Shown piece after piece: positions 27,626 through 36,183 of a stretch of 64,000 bases of DNA. Origin of the DNA: Methanosarcina siciliae T4/M (GTDB lineage Archaea; Halobacteriota; Methanosarcinia; Methanosarcinales; Methanosarcinaceae); assembly GCF_000970085.1 (NCBI RefSeq), contig NZ_CP009506.1, positions 3,658,001-3,722,000 on the forward strand. Reading direction: 5' to 3'. The position numbers were made by a program, and so were the translations under genes. The stretch's first letter is position 1. Each line of letters starts with the position of its first letter. The notes beneath the pieces are model-generated. The model did no database searches. It was not told where the DNA came from and was given only the letters and a program-made list of their open reading frames with translations.

Positions 27626-29653
27626 GTGTCCGGGATTAGGCCGTTGATTTTCGGGAATGGAAAAATCCTGATTTGTGAAGATGAGAAAGGGACTATAAGG
27701 GATCTTTATTTCCCATATGTAGGTCTTGAGAACCACGGGAACTCGATAAAGGTAGGTGTATGTGACCTTGATACCCTTTACTGCAGCTGGCTTGAAAACT
27801 GGAAAATCCGGCAGCGGTATAAATCAGAGTTTGGGGAGGAGTTCTGCAGCAGGATTCTTGAAAGCTCAGGAGATCATGACGAAGCCAAAGCCGGGGAAGG
27901 TTATGCAAAGGATAAAAGCATTGAAGGAATACCTGAAGCCTGCAAAAGATCAGTCTCAAATATCGGGGAAACTGTTTTTGAGAACTCGGAGCTGGGACTC
28001 AGAGTCACTGTATGGGAGACTGTCCATCCATCTGTGAATATTTTCTGCAGGACATTTGAAGTCAGGAATATCTCCAATTCCTCAAGGCGCCTCCGCCTTT
28101 TTTCCAACCAGAACTACAGGATCCTTGAACATAAGATAGGAGAAACTGCTGTAATTGACAAGCATGCCCTTATCCATTACAAACGCAATCGCTATTTCCT
28201 GCACGCAAGCGAACCTGTTTTTGACCAGCATGCTGTAGGAACCGCAGAGTGGAAAGGGCTTGAAGGTACCTGGAAAGACATGGAAATTGATGCTAACCTG
28301 AGTGGAAACCCCGTGGCGCACGGCTCTGTGGATTCCACCCTGGGATGGACCTTGCCCGAACTAAAACCGGGGGAAGCAACAAAGGTTCATTACTGGATCG
28401 TTTTCGGGAAGAATTACTGCAGTGTACTTAAAGTCCATAAGAGGGTAAAAGAATCAGGAAAAAGGGACCTTTTCCACTACAATTTCAACTTCTGGCACTC
28501 TTTTATCGAACGGGTATCCGTGCTTCCCGAATACGCCTGGATGCCACAGCTTCCGGAAAAGGTTGTAAAATGCTTCTATAGAAGTCTCCTCACGGCTGTA
28601 GCACATATGGATATCAAGGGTTCGGTGATCGCGTCCTGCGATTCGGATATTAAGCAGTTTGGAGCAGACCTCTATACATACTGCTGGCCCAGAGATGCTG
28701 CCTGGGTCTGCCTGGCTCTCGACCGAGCACGGTATCACCATCTAAGTGCCGAGACATTTGAATTCTTTTCAAAAACCATAACTCCCAGGGGTAACTTCCT
28801 TCACAAATATACGCCTGCAGGAGACTTCGGGAGCACCTGGCATCCTGTACCCATGATTCAGATTGATGAAACAGGGCTTCCCCTCTATGCCCTCTACAGC
28901 AACTGGGAGATTGCAAGGAGTGTATGGACTACAGGCAGGTATTATAGATGCCTTGTAATTCCTGCAGCGAATTACCTGACAAAAGCAATTGAAAAGGATA
29001 CAGGCCTTCCTATCCCCAGTTTTGATCTCTGGGAAGAGCGAAAAGGTGTGCATACATACAGTGCCTGCACGGTCTATGCAGGGCTCAGGGGCGCCTGTGA
29101 ACTCGCTCGATCCCTTGGAGATTACGGCAATGCAGACATCTGGAAAAGGGCTGCGGATCGGGTAAAAGAGTCAATTATTAAGAGGCTTTATGACAATAAA
29201 CTCAAACGTTTCCGGCGTTCCCTGGAAGAAGCAACCCTTGATTCCTCCTTATTTGCAGTCTGGTACTTTGGGGTCCTTCCCCCAGATGATCCCAGGGTTG
29301 TTCGGACAATGGAAGCAATTGAGCGTGAATTACTGCGCCCCTCGGGCGGAATCGCCAGATATCTCCATGACAGTTACTACGGCTACATGAACAGCTGGAT
29401 AATCTGTACTCTCTGGCTGTCCCAGTGGTACTCTGCAATCGGAAACCTGGAAAGAGCCCTTGAACTTCTGGAATGGTGCGCGGCTCATACTCATCCGACA
29501 GGTCTCATGTCAGAACAGGTGGACGATAGAGGCAGGCCCCTTTCCGTTCTCCCTCTTGCCTGGTCCCATTCAGCTTTCGTGCTTGCCGTTCTTGAATATC
29601 TGCAAGCCCTTGAGAAAAGGGAAGGAGGGGTTTGCGGCTTGCCGGGAAAATAA
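27626..29653 (+). CDS. Glycoside hydrolase family 15 (glucoamylase/trehalase type)
   Basis: 675 residues. An N-terminal beta-sandwich domain (about 1-290; LIFGNGKILICEDEKG, PYVGLENHG) precedes an (alpha/alpha)6 barrel. Barrel landmarks: TYCWPRDAAWVCLALDRA near 350, the catalytic-acid region FDLWEERKGVHTYSA near 465, and the catalytic-base region HPTGLMSEQVD near 625 followed by PLAWSHSAFVLAVL. The family hydrolyses alpha-glucosidic bonds from chain ends; in Methanosarcina it probably acts on internal glycogen, as no signal peptide is seen. The start is uncertain: the GTG at 27626 lies inside the GGAGGTG that should be its ribosome site, so a downstream or non-canonical start, or leaderless translation, is possible. 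Confidence 0.85.
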   Translation: MSGIRPLIFGNGKILICEDEKGTIRDLYFPYVGLENHGNSIKVGVCDLDTLYCSWLENWKIRQRYKSEFGEEFCSRILESSGDHDEAKAGEGYAKDKSIEGIPEACKRSVSNIGETVFENSELGLRVTVWETVHPSVNIFCRTFEVRNISNSSRRLRLFSNQNYRILEHKIGETAVIDKHALIHYKRNRYFLHASEPVFDQHAVGTAEWKGLEGTWKDMEIDANLSGNPVAHGSVDSTLGWTLPELKPGEATKVHYWIVFGKNYCSVLKVHKRVKESGKRDLFHYNFNFWHSFIERVSVLPEYAWMPQLPEKVVKCFYRSLLTAVAHMDIKGSVIASCDSDIKQFGADLYTYCWPRDAAWVCLALDRARYHHLSAETFEFFSKTITPRGNFLHKYTPAGDFGSTWHPVPMIQIDETGLPLYALYSNWEIARSVWTTGRYYRCLVIPAANYLTKAIEKDTGLPIPSFDLWEERKGVHTYSACTVYAGLRGACELARSLGDYGNADIWKRAADRVKESIIKRLYDNKLKRFRRSLEEATLDSSLFAVWYFGVLPPDDPRVVRTMEAIERELLRPSGGIARYLHDSYYGYMNSWIICTLWLSQWYSAIGNLERALELLEWCAAHTHPTGLMSEQVDDRGRPLSVLPLAWSHSAFVLAVLEYLQALEKREGGVCGLPGK

Positions 29654-29703
29654 AACAGTTTTTTTAAACCTGCGTTATCAGAAAAGTTTTTTTAAAACTG
29701 TTT
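29653..29703. terminator. Bidirectional inverted repeat between convergent genes
   Basis: AAACAGTTTT (29653-29662) pairs with AAAACTGTTT (29694-29703), with long T/A runs on both sides. It overlaps the last codons of the acetyltransferase gene. Confidence 0.65.
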
Positions 29704-30129
29704 CTCATAGTACAGGTACCCTTTTTCTTCTTTTAAAAAAGTGAAGCCGTGCTTGAGATACATACCTATTGCTTTTTTAAGGGTCGAATCGGTTTTGAGC
29801 ACGACGCCTGAACAGTTTTTTTCGGCGAAATCCAGGGCTGCCAGAAAAAGCTTTTTTCCGTTCCCTTTGCCCCTGAAGCCCTTTTTGAGGTAGATGCGCC
29901 TGATTTCACAGCGGTTACCCTCAAGTTTGCGCACTCCTGCCGTACCCACCACCCTGCCGTCGGCCAGGCCTACAAAAAAGGTTCCTCCTTTTGCAAAATA
30001 GTAGCCGTTGATGTCATTAAGGTCTGAATCTTTAAGCCTGTCATACGCGAAACCGTGTTCCAGCAGGACTTCCAGAACGACGTCACGGACTTCTTTCTTT
30101 CTGGATTCTTCATAGCTCCGGATTATCAT
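29692..30129 (-). CDS. GNAT family N-acetyltransferase
   Basis: 145 residues with the acetyl-CoA loop RRIYLKKGFRGKGNGKKLFLAAL (about 92-113, the R/QxxGxG/A motif). YLKHGFTFLKEEKGYLYYEKQF closes the fold. The substrate is unknown. It overlaps the end of the upstream hydrolase gene by 20 bases, so both are likely one leftward unit. Confidence 0.88.
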   Translation of the reverse strand: MIIRSYEESRKKEVRDVVLEVLLEHGFAYDRLKDSDLNDINGYYFAKGGTFFVGLADGRVVGTAGVRKLEGNRCEIRRIYLKKGFRGKGNGKKLFLAALDFAEKNCSGVVLKTDSTLKKAIGMYLKHGFTFLKEEKGYLYYEKQF

Positions 30130-31366
30130 TTGTTTTCTCCTTCGATTGAGGGCTGAGGTATTTTTCGGGGTGCTTCAGGAAATCCAGGGAAACGGTATAG
30201 AAAATTTCAGTGCCCGTACGCAGGATTTTTTCATCAATATCGAATGTGCTTGAATGGTTTATCTCCAGGATCCTTTTTTCCCGGTTCCGGGTACCAAGGG
30301 AAATAAAGATGCCTGGCACTACTTGCAGATAGCTTGCGAAATCTTCGGCAGCAAAGGTTTTTACAAGCTCCGGATAGGTTGTGAGCTCAGGGAAACTTTC
30401 CTGTAGTTTTAAGTTAACCGCATCTGTGAAAACCGGGTCATTTACCAGGACCGGATACCCGTGCAGGATGTCAAGTTCGTAATCCGGAAGCCCTTCAAAC
30501 TCTTCTCCGGGTTTTACGTATCTTTCCTTTATCTTCTCAAGACACTCTTTTATTGTCAGGTCGATAATTTCCGTTGTCCTGCTGTCAAATGTCCGGTAGC
30601 TTCCGAGGATCTCTACCCTGTCAGGGGTCCTGTTGAACTGGGCTCCCCCCCGAATCCTGCCTACTCCCAGGACATACTTATCAGGTTCAAGTTTTTTTTC
30701 AAGGGCCGGGTACACGCTGCTTATGAAGTCCGTTTCCATCCGGACAGGGTCAATGCAGCTTTCGGGTTTTGAAATATGGCCTCCTTTTCCCTTAAAGGCG
30801 ATTTCAAAACGGTTCGTGCTTGCCATAAAGGGTCCAGGACGGAAACCCACGCTTCCGGATTCGTGGTTAGTAAAAATGTGCATGCCCATAACCGCATCCA
30901 CGCCTTTTAGCCCTCCTTCGGCAATAACTCTCTCCGAACCACCCGGAGGGATCTCTTCTGCAGGCTGGAAGATCAGGCGGACTTCTCCAGGAAAGTCCCG
31001 ATTTTCTACAAAGAGTCTTGCAGCCCCAAAAAGCATTGCCATATGCCCGTCATGCCCGCAGGCATGCATTACCCCGTCGTTTCTGGAAATATAGTCCCCG
31101 TTTCTCTCTGTGAGCCCTTCTTGCACCTGCAGGCCGTCAGTATCCGTCCTCAGGGCAATGCAGGGCCCGGGTCTCGTGCCCCTGATGCTTGCAAGCACGC
31201 CTGTGTCCGCAATCTTCCTGGCTTCTATCCCCAGTTCTTCAAGGATTTTCAGGATTCGTTTCTGGGTTTCATATTCTTCGAAACTGAGTTCCGGGTATCG
31301 GTGAAATTCTCGCCTCAGCCGGATAATCCAGGTTTCAAACGTTTCTGTGCTCGGGTCCTCTCTCAA
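30110..31366 (-). CDS. M20 family metallo-amidohydrolase (IAA-amino acid/N-acyl hydrolase type)
   Basis: 418 residues. RREFHRYPELSFEEYET (14-30) is the M20D opening. Metal ligands lie in MHACGHDGHMAML (about 100-112), PAEEIPPGGSERVI (about 134-147) and the central MGMHIF. FAAEDFASYLQVVPGIFISLGT near 350 supplies the final ligand region. Such enzymes cut N-acyl amino acids or peptides with two divalent metals. The start is a TTG at 31366, with GAGGT 7 bases before it. It is coupled to an acetyltransferase gene; a matched acylation/deacylation pair is speculative. Confidence 0.88.
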   Translation of the reverse strand: MREDPSTETFETWIIRLRREFHRYPELSFEEYETQKRILKILEELGIEARKIADTGVLASIRGTRPGPCIALRTDTDGLQVQEGLTERNGDYISRNDGVMHACGHDGHMAMLFGAARLFVENRDFPGEVRLIFQPAEEIPPGGSERVIAEGGLKGVDAVMGMHIFTNHESGSVGFRPGPFMASTNRFEIAFKGKGGHISKPESCIDPVRMETDFISSVYPALEKKLEPDKYVLGVGRIRGGAQFNRTPDRVEILGSYRTFDSRTTEIIDLTIKECLEKIKERYVKPGEEFEGLPDYELDILHGYPVLVNDPVFTDAVNLKLQESFPELTTYPELVKTFAAEDFASYLQVVPGIFISLGTRNREKRILEINHSSTFDIDEKILRTGTEIFYTVSLDFLKHPEKYLSPQSKEKTNDNPEL

Positions 31367-31836
31367 ACGTATTACCTCGGATTTTCTGCATATGCGGTTT
31401 CTTCTGTTTATTTTCGATATATTCGATATTTTTCTTTTTACTTCTTCCGTATATATTGATCCATGTATATATTAGTCCAGGTATGCATTACTACATTTTC
31501 TTCCCCATGAATCCGGAATCAAAACACTGACAGTTAAATACATTAATGGCACAATACATTTTATCCTGCTGCTAATTTTAAAATAACGGCAGTTAAAGGA
31601 TTGGCAGTTAAAGGGTATTAACCTGTCTTTTTAAGTACGTTATTACTGTCATTATGAAGTCATTGTAATGTTATTATAAAGTGTTCTTAGCTACATTAAT
31701 AGTGTTTTTGATTGAAATCAACAGTATTCTAACTTAAAAACAGTGCTCTTAATTGAAATTAAAAGTGTTCTTAACTGAACGATAATCTGCAGCAGTTAAG
31801 TTTCAGTAGACACAAGTACTCTTCATATTTACAGGG
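31367..31836. other. Divergent intergenic region with decayed repeats
   Basis: AT-rich. From about 31680 to 31780 there are several imperfect copies of an AGTGTTCTTAAYTGAAAT-like block. No gene seen. Confidence 0.5.
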
Positions 31837-32787
31837 ATGGTACAAATGCTCAAAACACGCCTGAGAGATTTTCTTCTTACAAAAGATGACTGGCTTTTTG
31901 CGGTTTCGGACTACTTCCGTAGTGATGGAATCAGAGCCACACTCCGCTACGTTCCGGATGAAACCGGGGAAAGGGAGTTAAACGGGAAAAGGTACAAAAA
32001 ATACGATTTCGGCCCTGCTTTCGAATTCATGAAACAAAACAGGCCCGAGTGGGTCCAGGACGTGCATGTTGTCCCTGAATCCGAAGTAAAAAAGGTGCTG
32101 CACCCCTCTGAAGTTATTCCCAAGCTTGTAAATTCCGACAGCCGGGTAAGGGCGATCGTAAAGGTGCTTGATGTTGCCGGAATTCCCAGGACAAGTATGG
32201 GGGTTACGGGTTCTATGCTTGCAGGCCTGCAGAATGAGAGTTCTGATGTTGATTTTGTTGTCTACGGTCCCATGTGGTTCAGGGCAAGGGATGCCATAGC
32301 CATTGCAAAACAGCAGGAGGGCCCTATCGAAGAGATCGATGAGGCGATGTGGCAGAGGATCTACAGGAAAAGAATCCCTGAGATTTCTTTTGATGAATTC
32401 ATGCGCCACGAGTCCAGGAAAGGCAACCGAGGCATGGTCGAAGGCACTTATTTCGACCTCCTCTTCGTGCGGGAATGGGACCAGATTAAAGCCCCTCTCC
32501 TGCGGGGAAAAGATACGGTCAAAATGAAAATAGAAGCCGAGGTCACAAACGCTGACTTTGCCTTTGACAGCCCTGCCTACTACAAAGTGGAGCATGACGA
32601 AATTGACCATGTGCTCTCCTACACCCATACCTATGCAGGTCAGGCCCTCCCAGGAGAGATAATAGAAGCCAGCGGGGTGGTCGAAGAAGTCGGAGATATG
32701 AAGCGGCTGGTCGTTGGAACCTCAAGGGAACCAAAAGGGGAATGGATCCGGTCCCTTACCTGGCTTGAAAAGTGTGGGTATAGGTGA
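31837..32787 (+). CDS. Predicted nucleotidyltransferase (archaeal, pol-beta-like fold)
   Basis: 316 residues. The core GVTGSMLAGLQNESSDVDFVVYG (about 126-148) has the GS...DxD arrangement of the minimal nucleotidyltransferase fold, with a further Asp in YFDLLFVREWD near 208. The flanks do not match tRNA CCA-adding enzymes, and I do not recognise a substrate. This is a conserved archaeal family. The first Met is at 31837 and a second at 31846. The downstream condensation-fold gene starts about 45 bases after its stop, so they are probably co-transcribed. Confidence 0.75.
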   Translation: MVQMLKTRLRDFLLTKDDWLFAVSDYFRSDGIRATLRYVPDETGERELNGKRYKKYDFGPAFEFMKQNRPEWVQDVHVVPESEVKKVLHPSEVIPKLVNSDSRVRAIVKVLDVAGIPRTSMGVTGSMLAGLQNESSDVDFVVYGPMWFRARDAIAIAKQQEGPIEEIDEAMWQRIYRKRIPEISFDEFMRHESRKGNRGMVEGTYFDLLFVREWDQIKAPLLRGKDTVKMKIEAEVTNADFAFDSPAYYKVEHDEIDHVLSYTHTYAGQALPGEIIEASGVVEEVGDMKRLVVGTSREPKGEWIRSLTWLEKCGYR

Positions 32788-32830
32788 AAAGGTCTGTTCG
32801 GAAATAAAGTCTCAAAATATTCCCCAAACG

Positions 32831-34123
32831 ATGCCCGCCACATCGCAGGACATGTTTAATTATGCGGCTCGTTATGGGATCTCAAATCATAATCTTCAGG
32901 CTGTAATACATTTTAAAGATAAGCTGGATGAGGCGAAACTGGCCCGGGCTGTAAGACTCTCTATTGATGCTGAGCCTGTTCTGGGCTGCTTTTTTGTAGA
33001 AAAGGAAAACAGCCCATTCTGGCAGCGCCTTTTTGATCCGGAAAAAATTTCCTGGTGCAGGCTGGAAGAGACGAAGGACAGAGAAGATTCGGTTATGAAG
33101 TTTCTGCTTGAACCTTTGAATACGGACCGTGACCCGCAGATACTGGCGCTCCTGCTACGCTACTGTCAGGAAGACACCCTGTGCATCAAGCTCAACCATG
33201 CCTGTTGCGATGGCAGGAGCGCCAGAGAATACCTTAAACTGCTGGCTGGCTTATATACTAAGCTTTGTAGAGATCCTTCTTTTGAACCTGAACCGAATGT
33301 GCAGGGAAAAAGAGATCAGAGTGCTGTGCTTGAAGCCCGGGGAATAACTGAGCTCAAATCTTCTTTTATTCCTGTGGGAGCGGAGCCTACATGGGCTTTT
33401 CCCTGGAAACGATCTGCAGAGCAGGAATCGATGCAATTCTCTGTAACTCGAATCCCTTCCGTAAATTTTCGGAACATTGCGGCCTATGCAAGGGCTCACG
33501 GAGAAACAATAAACGATATTATCCTGACAGCTTATTTTCGAGCGCTATTTGACATGATAGAACCTGAACTTTATGCTCCAATGGAAATCCAGTTTACCGT
33601 GGACTTACGCCGTTATTTGCCAGAAGAAGAAAATATATCCATCTCCAACTTATCCGGGATCGAGAGTTTGAGACTGCCCAGGATAAAGTGCGAACCCTTT
33701 ACTTCCACACTGGAAAGGGTTGTACTCGCCATGAAAAAAATTAAAATTAACTTTCCAGGTATACAAAGTGCTCTTGCCTGCGAATTAATGAGTGGAATGA
33801 ATTTTCGGGAAGTCCTGAAAACGGTTCAAAAAGAGTGGCAAACATCTCTGGTAAGCGGAAAGTCTACCCCTATGCTCACCAATTTAGGGGTAATCAGCCC
33901 AACTCCGCTCTTTTTTGGAGAAACGGCAGCTGAAGACGTTTACATGGTCACTCCAGCCTTCCATGCTCCTGCCTTTATGCTCGGGGCTTCAACATATAAT
34001 GAGGTACTGACTCTTACGGCAGGCTATTACGAGCCTGCCACAAAAAAAGAGGACGTCGACCATTTTCTCGATATGGTTGTTGGTGGGCTGAGTTCCTGTG
34101 ATATTCGAACATATCGTGCTTAG
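32831..34123 (+). CDS. Condensation-domain / alcohol acetyltransferase-like protein
   Basis: 430 residues from the ATG at 32831; the frame is open further upstream into the previous gene, so a GTG start near 32772 cannot be excluded. The CoA-dependent acyltransferase motif HxxxD appears as LNHACCDGRSAREYL (about 118-132), where the usual HHxxxDG is NHACCDG. Later landmarks are ETINDIILTAYFRAL (about 222-236) and the structural VDLRRYLP (about 257-264). The family includes PapA-like acyltransferases and NRPS condensation domains. No NRPS partner is present, so a stand-alone acyltransferase of lipids or secondary alcohols is likelier. Confidence 0.75.
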   Translation: MPATSQDMFNYAARYGISNHNLQAVIHFKDKLDEAKLARAVRLSIDAEPVLGCFFVEKENSPFWQRLFDPEKISWCRLEETKDREDSVMKFLLEPLNTDRDPQILALLLRYCQEDTLCIKLNHACCDGRSAREYLKLLAGLYTKLCRDPSFEPEPNVQGKRDQSAVLEARGITELKSSFIPVGAEPTWAFPWKRSAEQESMQFSVTRIPSVNFRNIAAYARAHGETINDIILTAYFRALFDMIEPELYAPMEIQFTVDLRRYLPEEENISISNLSGIESLRLPRIKCEPFTSTLERVVLAMKKIKINFPGIQSALACELMSGMNFREVLKTVQKEWQTSLVSGKSTPMLTNLGVISPTPLFFGETAAEDVYMVTPAFHAPAFMLGASTYNEVLTLTAGYYEPATKKEDVDHFLDMVVGGLSSCDIRTYRA

Positions 34124-34344
34124 CCAACAACGAGAAGGAAACAACCAACCCGTTATTCAGGCGGATCTGCAATCAATGGGGCATCGAGAACTAAGACTGC
34201 TTTCCGTTATTCCATACCAGCCCAGTGTACCGCTTAATTGGTTCAGGTCTTTTTAGTAAAAAGAGAACTGTAAAGGCTTTCCTAAAAACTAAATCGAAAT
34301 TACCCAAAATTAAGAATGGAGAAGAAAAAAGTAGTAGATAGAAA

Positions 34345-34366
34345 GGAAGGTTTCTCCGAACCTTCC
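34345..34366. terminator. Hairpin between convergent genes
   Basis: GGAAGGTT (34345-34352) and AACCTTCC (34359-34366) form a perfect 8-bp stem with a 6-base loop. On the minus strand a T-rich tract follows. Confidence 0.6.
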
Positions 34367-34381
34367 CAGGCCTTGAGAACT

Positions 34382-35881
34382 TTATTTTATTTTCCTTTTC
34401 TTCAGGGCTGCATACGATGCCAGAAGCCCGGCTGCTGCAAAAAAAATCCCGGGTCCGGGAGAATCCTCATCAGTTTTTTCGTTATCTGAGGCAAGTTTTT
34501 CTTCATCTTCTGTCGATCTCTCTCCTGTACTCATGATATTACTTTCTTCGTTTCTAATCGGAGTTATCTCTATTATCTGGGTATCTTGTTCAGGACCCGC
34601 GATCGCAAACGGAGAAAATCCCGGGGTTTCTGAGCTAAAGTAGAAGTAATCCTGGTCTTCTCCGGTCAGGCTTGTGGGAAGGGTGTTCCAGGTGTCATCG
34701 ATGTACCGGTACAGGGTTATTGTGTTTTCAATTATGCGGTTTTCGGAAAGCCAGGTCTTTTTTACCCTGAAGTTTATCCGGGCGTTTTCAAGGTTATCGG
34801 AACTTGAAAAGCCACTGTTTCCGACCCAGATATTCAGGTTCTTGTAAACGGTTCCGGGGGCAGGTTCTTTCACTATTGAGGATGTGTTCTTCAGCATCTC
34901 TACAATTGTGGTTGTTTTCCCGAAGTTCTTTTTCGGGTCAAACTCAATACTAACGATCTCGTTTGTTTCCCCTTGGAAGGTGTAGCAGGTGTGGATTCCT
35001 TTGAAGACCTGCTCATTTGAAACCTCTTTAAGCTCTACGTTTCGGCTTGATTCAGGAGATCCACCTCCTCCGCCTCCCCCTCCCCCTCCGCTGCTCCCAC
35101 TGCTTTTGCTACTGCTTCCTCCGGAAGTCGAGGCTTCTTCAGTGACTGTGATATAACCTGTTTTTGTCTCGGTATCGTTTCCGTAGGTACTGTTGCTTGC
35201 TGTGAGGGTGATTGTGTAAGTGCCCGGGTTTTCATAAGTCCATGCCGGATTTTTCTCTGTAGAATCGATGCTTCCGTTTCCGTTGAGATCCCATTTCCAG
35301 GAATCCGGGTTATTTGTACTCAGGTCCGTGAACTGGACTGTAAGGGGAGTGGTGCCGGAGAGGGGGCTTGCGGTAAATTCGGCTTCTGGAGGAGGGTATG
35401 TGACTATTATTTCCGAAGCTCCCGTAACAGGCACGGCAGAGATAGAATACGCTGAAACATTGCCTGAGACCGTGAAATTTCCGGGTTCAGGATTTGACGG
35501 CACTGTAACCCTGTAGACTACGTTTTTTTCCCCGCCTGCTGAAAGGCTCTCGACCCAGATCCATTCCAGGGTAGACGCTTTGAAAGTATCGGAATTCTGG
35601 AACGTAGCCCCTTCATTTTCAATTACGGTTACATCCCATCCGGCGGGAAGGTTTTCATCAAGAGTAGGGGCTTCGATGCGCTGGGTTGCTTCTATATGCA
35701 CGGTTACTGTAAAGGTTTCACCTGCATAAACCGTTCCTGCAGAAAGCTCCCTGCTCGCCTCGATTCCGGAGGCTGAAACTGGCAGTAAGGTTACAGCAAA
35801 AAATAGAAGAAATATAAGCCCGGAGATAAAACTTGAGTTTTTGATCCGGTTTTTTACTTTAAGAGTTTCAATAGTTTTCAT
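34382..35881 (-). CDS. Surface protein: signal peptide, PKD domain, PGF-pre-PGF domain, C-terminal sorting-like tail
   Basis: 499 residues. A hydrophobic signal (about 18-38, ending VSASG) starts a NEW3/DUF11-like domain. A PKD domain (about 165-245, WKWDLNGNGSIDSTEKNPAWTYENPGTYTITLT) follows. Then come a Ser/Gly linker containing ten consecutive Gly and a PGF-pre-PGF type domain (about 275-430, ending SPFAIAG). The end is a Glu/Asp-rich stretch, SPGPGIFFAAAGLLASYAAL and KKRKIK. That tail has the tripartite layout of archaeosortase targets, but reads PGPG rather than the canonical PGF. It is presumably a cell-surface or S-layer-associated protein. Many NxS/T sequons are present. Confidence 0.85.
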   Translation of the reverse strand: MKTIETLKVKNRIKNSSFISGLIFLLFFAVTLLPVSASGIEASRELSAGTVYAGETFTVTVHIEATQRIEAPTLDENLPAGWDVTVIENEGATFQNSDTFKASTLEWIWVESLSAGGEKNVVYRVTVPSNPEPGNFTVSGNVSAYSISAVPVTGASEIIVTYPPPEAEFTASPLSGTTPLTVQFTDLSTNNPDSWKWDLNGNGSIDSTEKNPAWTYENPGTYTITLTASNSTYGNDTETKTGYITVTEEASTSGGSSSKSSGSSGGGGGGGGGGSPESSRNVELKEVSNEQVFKGIHTCYTFQGETNEIVSIEFDPKKNFGKTTTIVEMLKNTSSIVKEPAPGTVYKNLNIWVGNSGFSSSDNLENARINFRVKKTWLSENRIIENTITLYRYIDDTWNTLPTSLTGEDQDYFYFSSETPGFSPFAIAGPEQDTQIIEITPIRNEESNIMSTGERSTEDEEKLASDNEKTDEDSPGPGIFFAAAGLLASYAALKKRKIK

Positions 35882-36183
35882 GAAAACGAGTCCTTTAGTT
35901 TTGTGGGAAGTAGCTGGTATCTATTCTGGTATCGTTATAGCACCATTTTAGCAACTATCTTAACATTTGTCTCCGCATCTATCTTAATTTCTATATTCTG
36001 TCTTGGTCTATATTATTATAACTGTGGACCACCGGATATTTTCTTTAATTTTTGAGGACTATCTATTTTTACAGCATCTTCTGACATCTTCTGGCTTCGA
36101 AATATCTGAGAAGAAGAAGGATAACTTCGAGTGAATCCGCAGTTAAAGTCACATATAAATAAAACAGTGATCTATTTTCTGTT
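35882..36183. other. Divergent promoter region
   Basis: A TATA-like element (CACATATAAATAAAAC, near 36150-36165) lies about 25 bases ahead of the ATG of the rightward gene, leaving little or no leader. Nothing else seen. Confidence 0.5.

Noticed and set aside
31978..32628. 216-codon antisense frame inside the nucleotidyltransferase gene
   Set aside because: Shadow frame opposite a gene with clear family motifs; GC-rich third positions of the real gene keep the opposite strand open.
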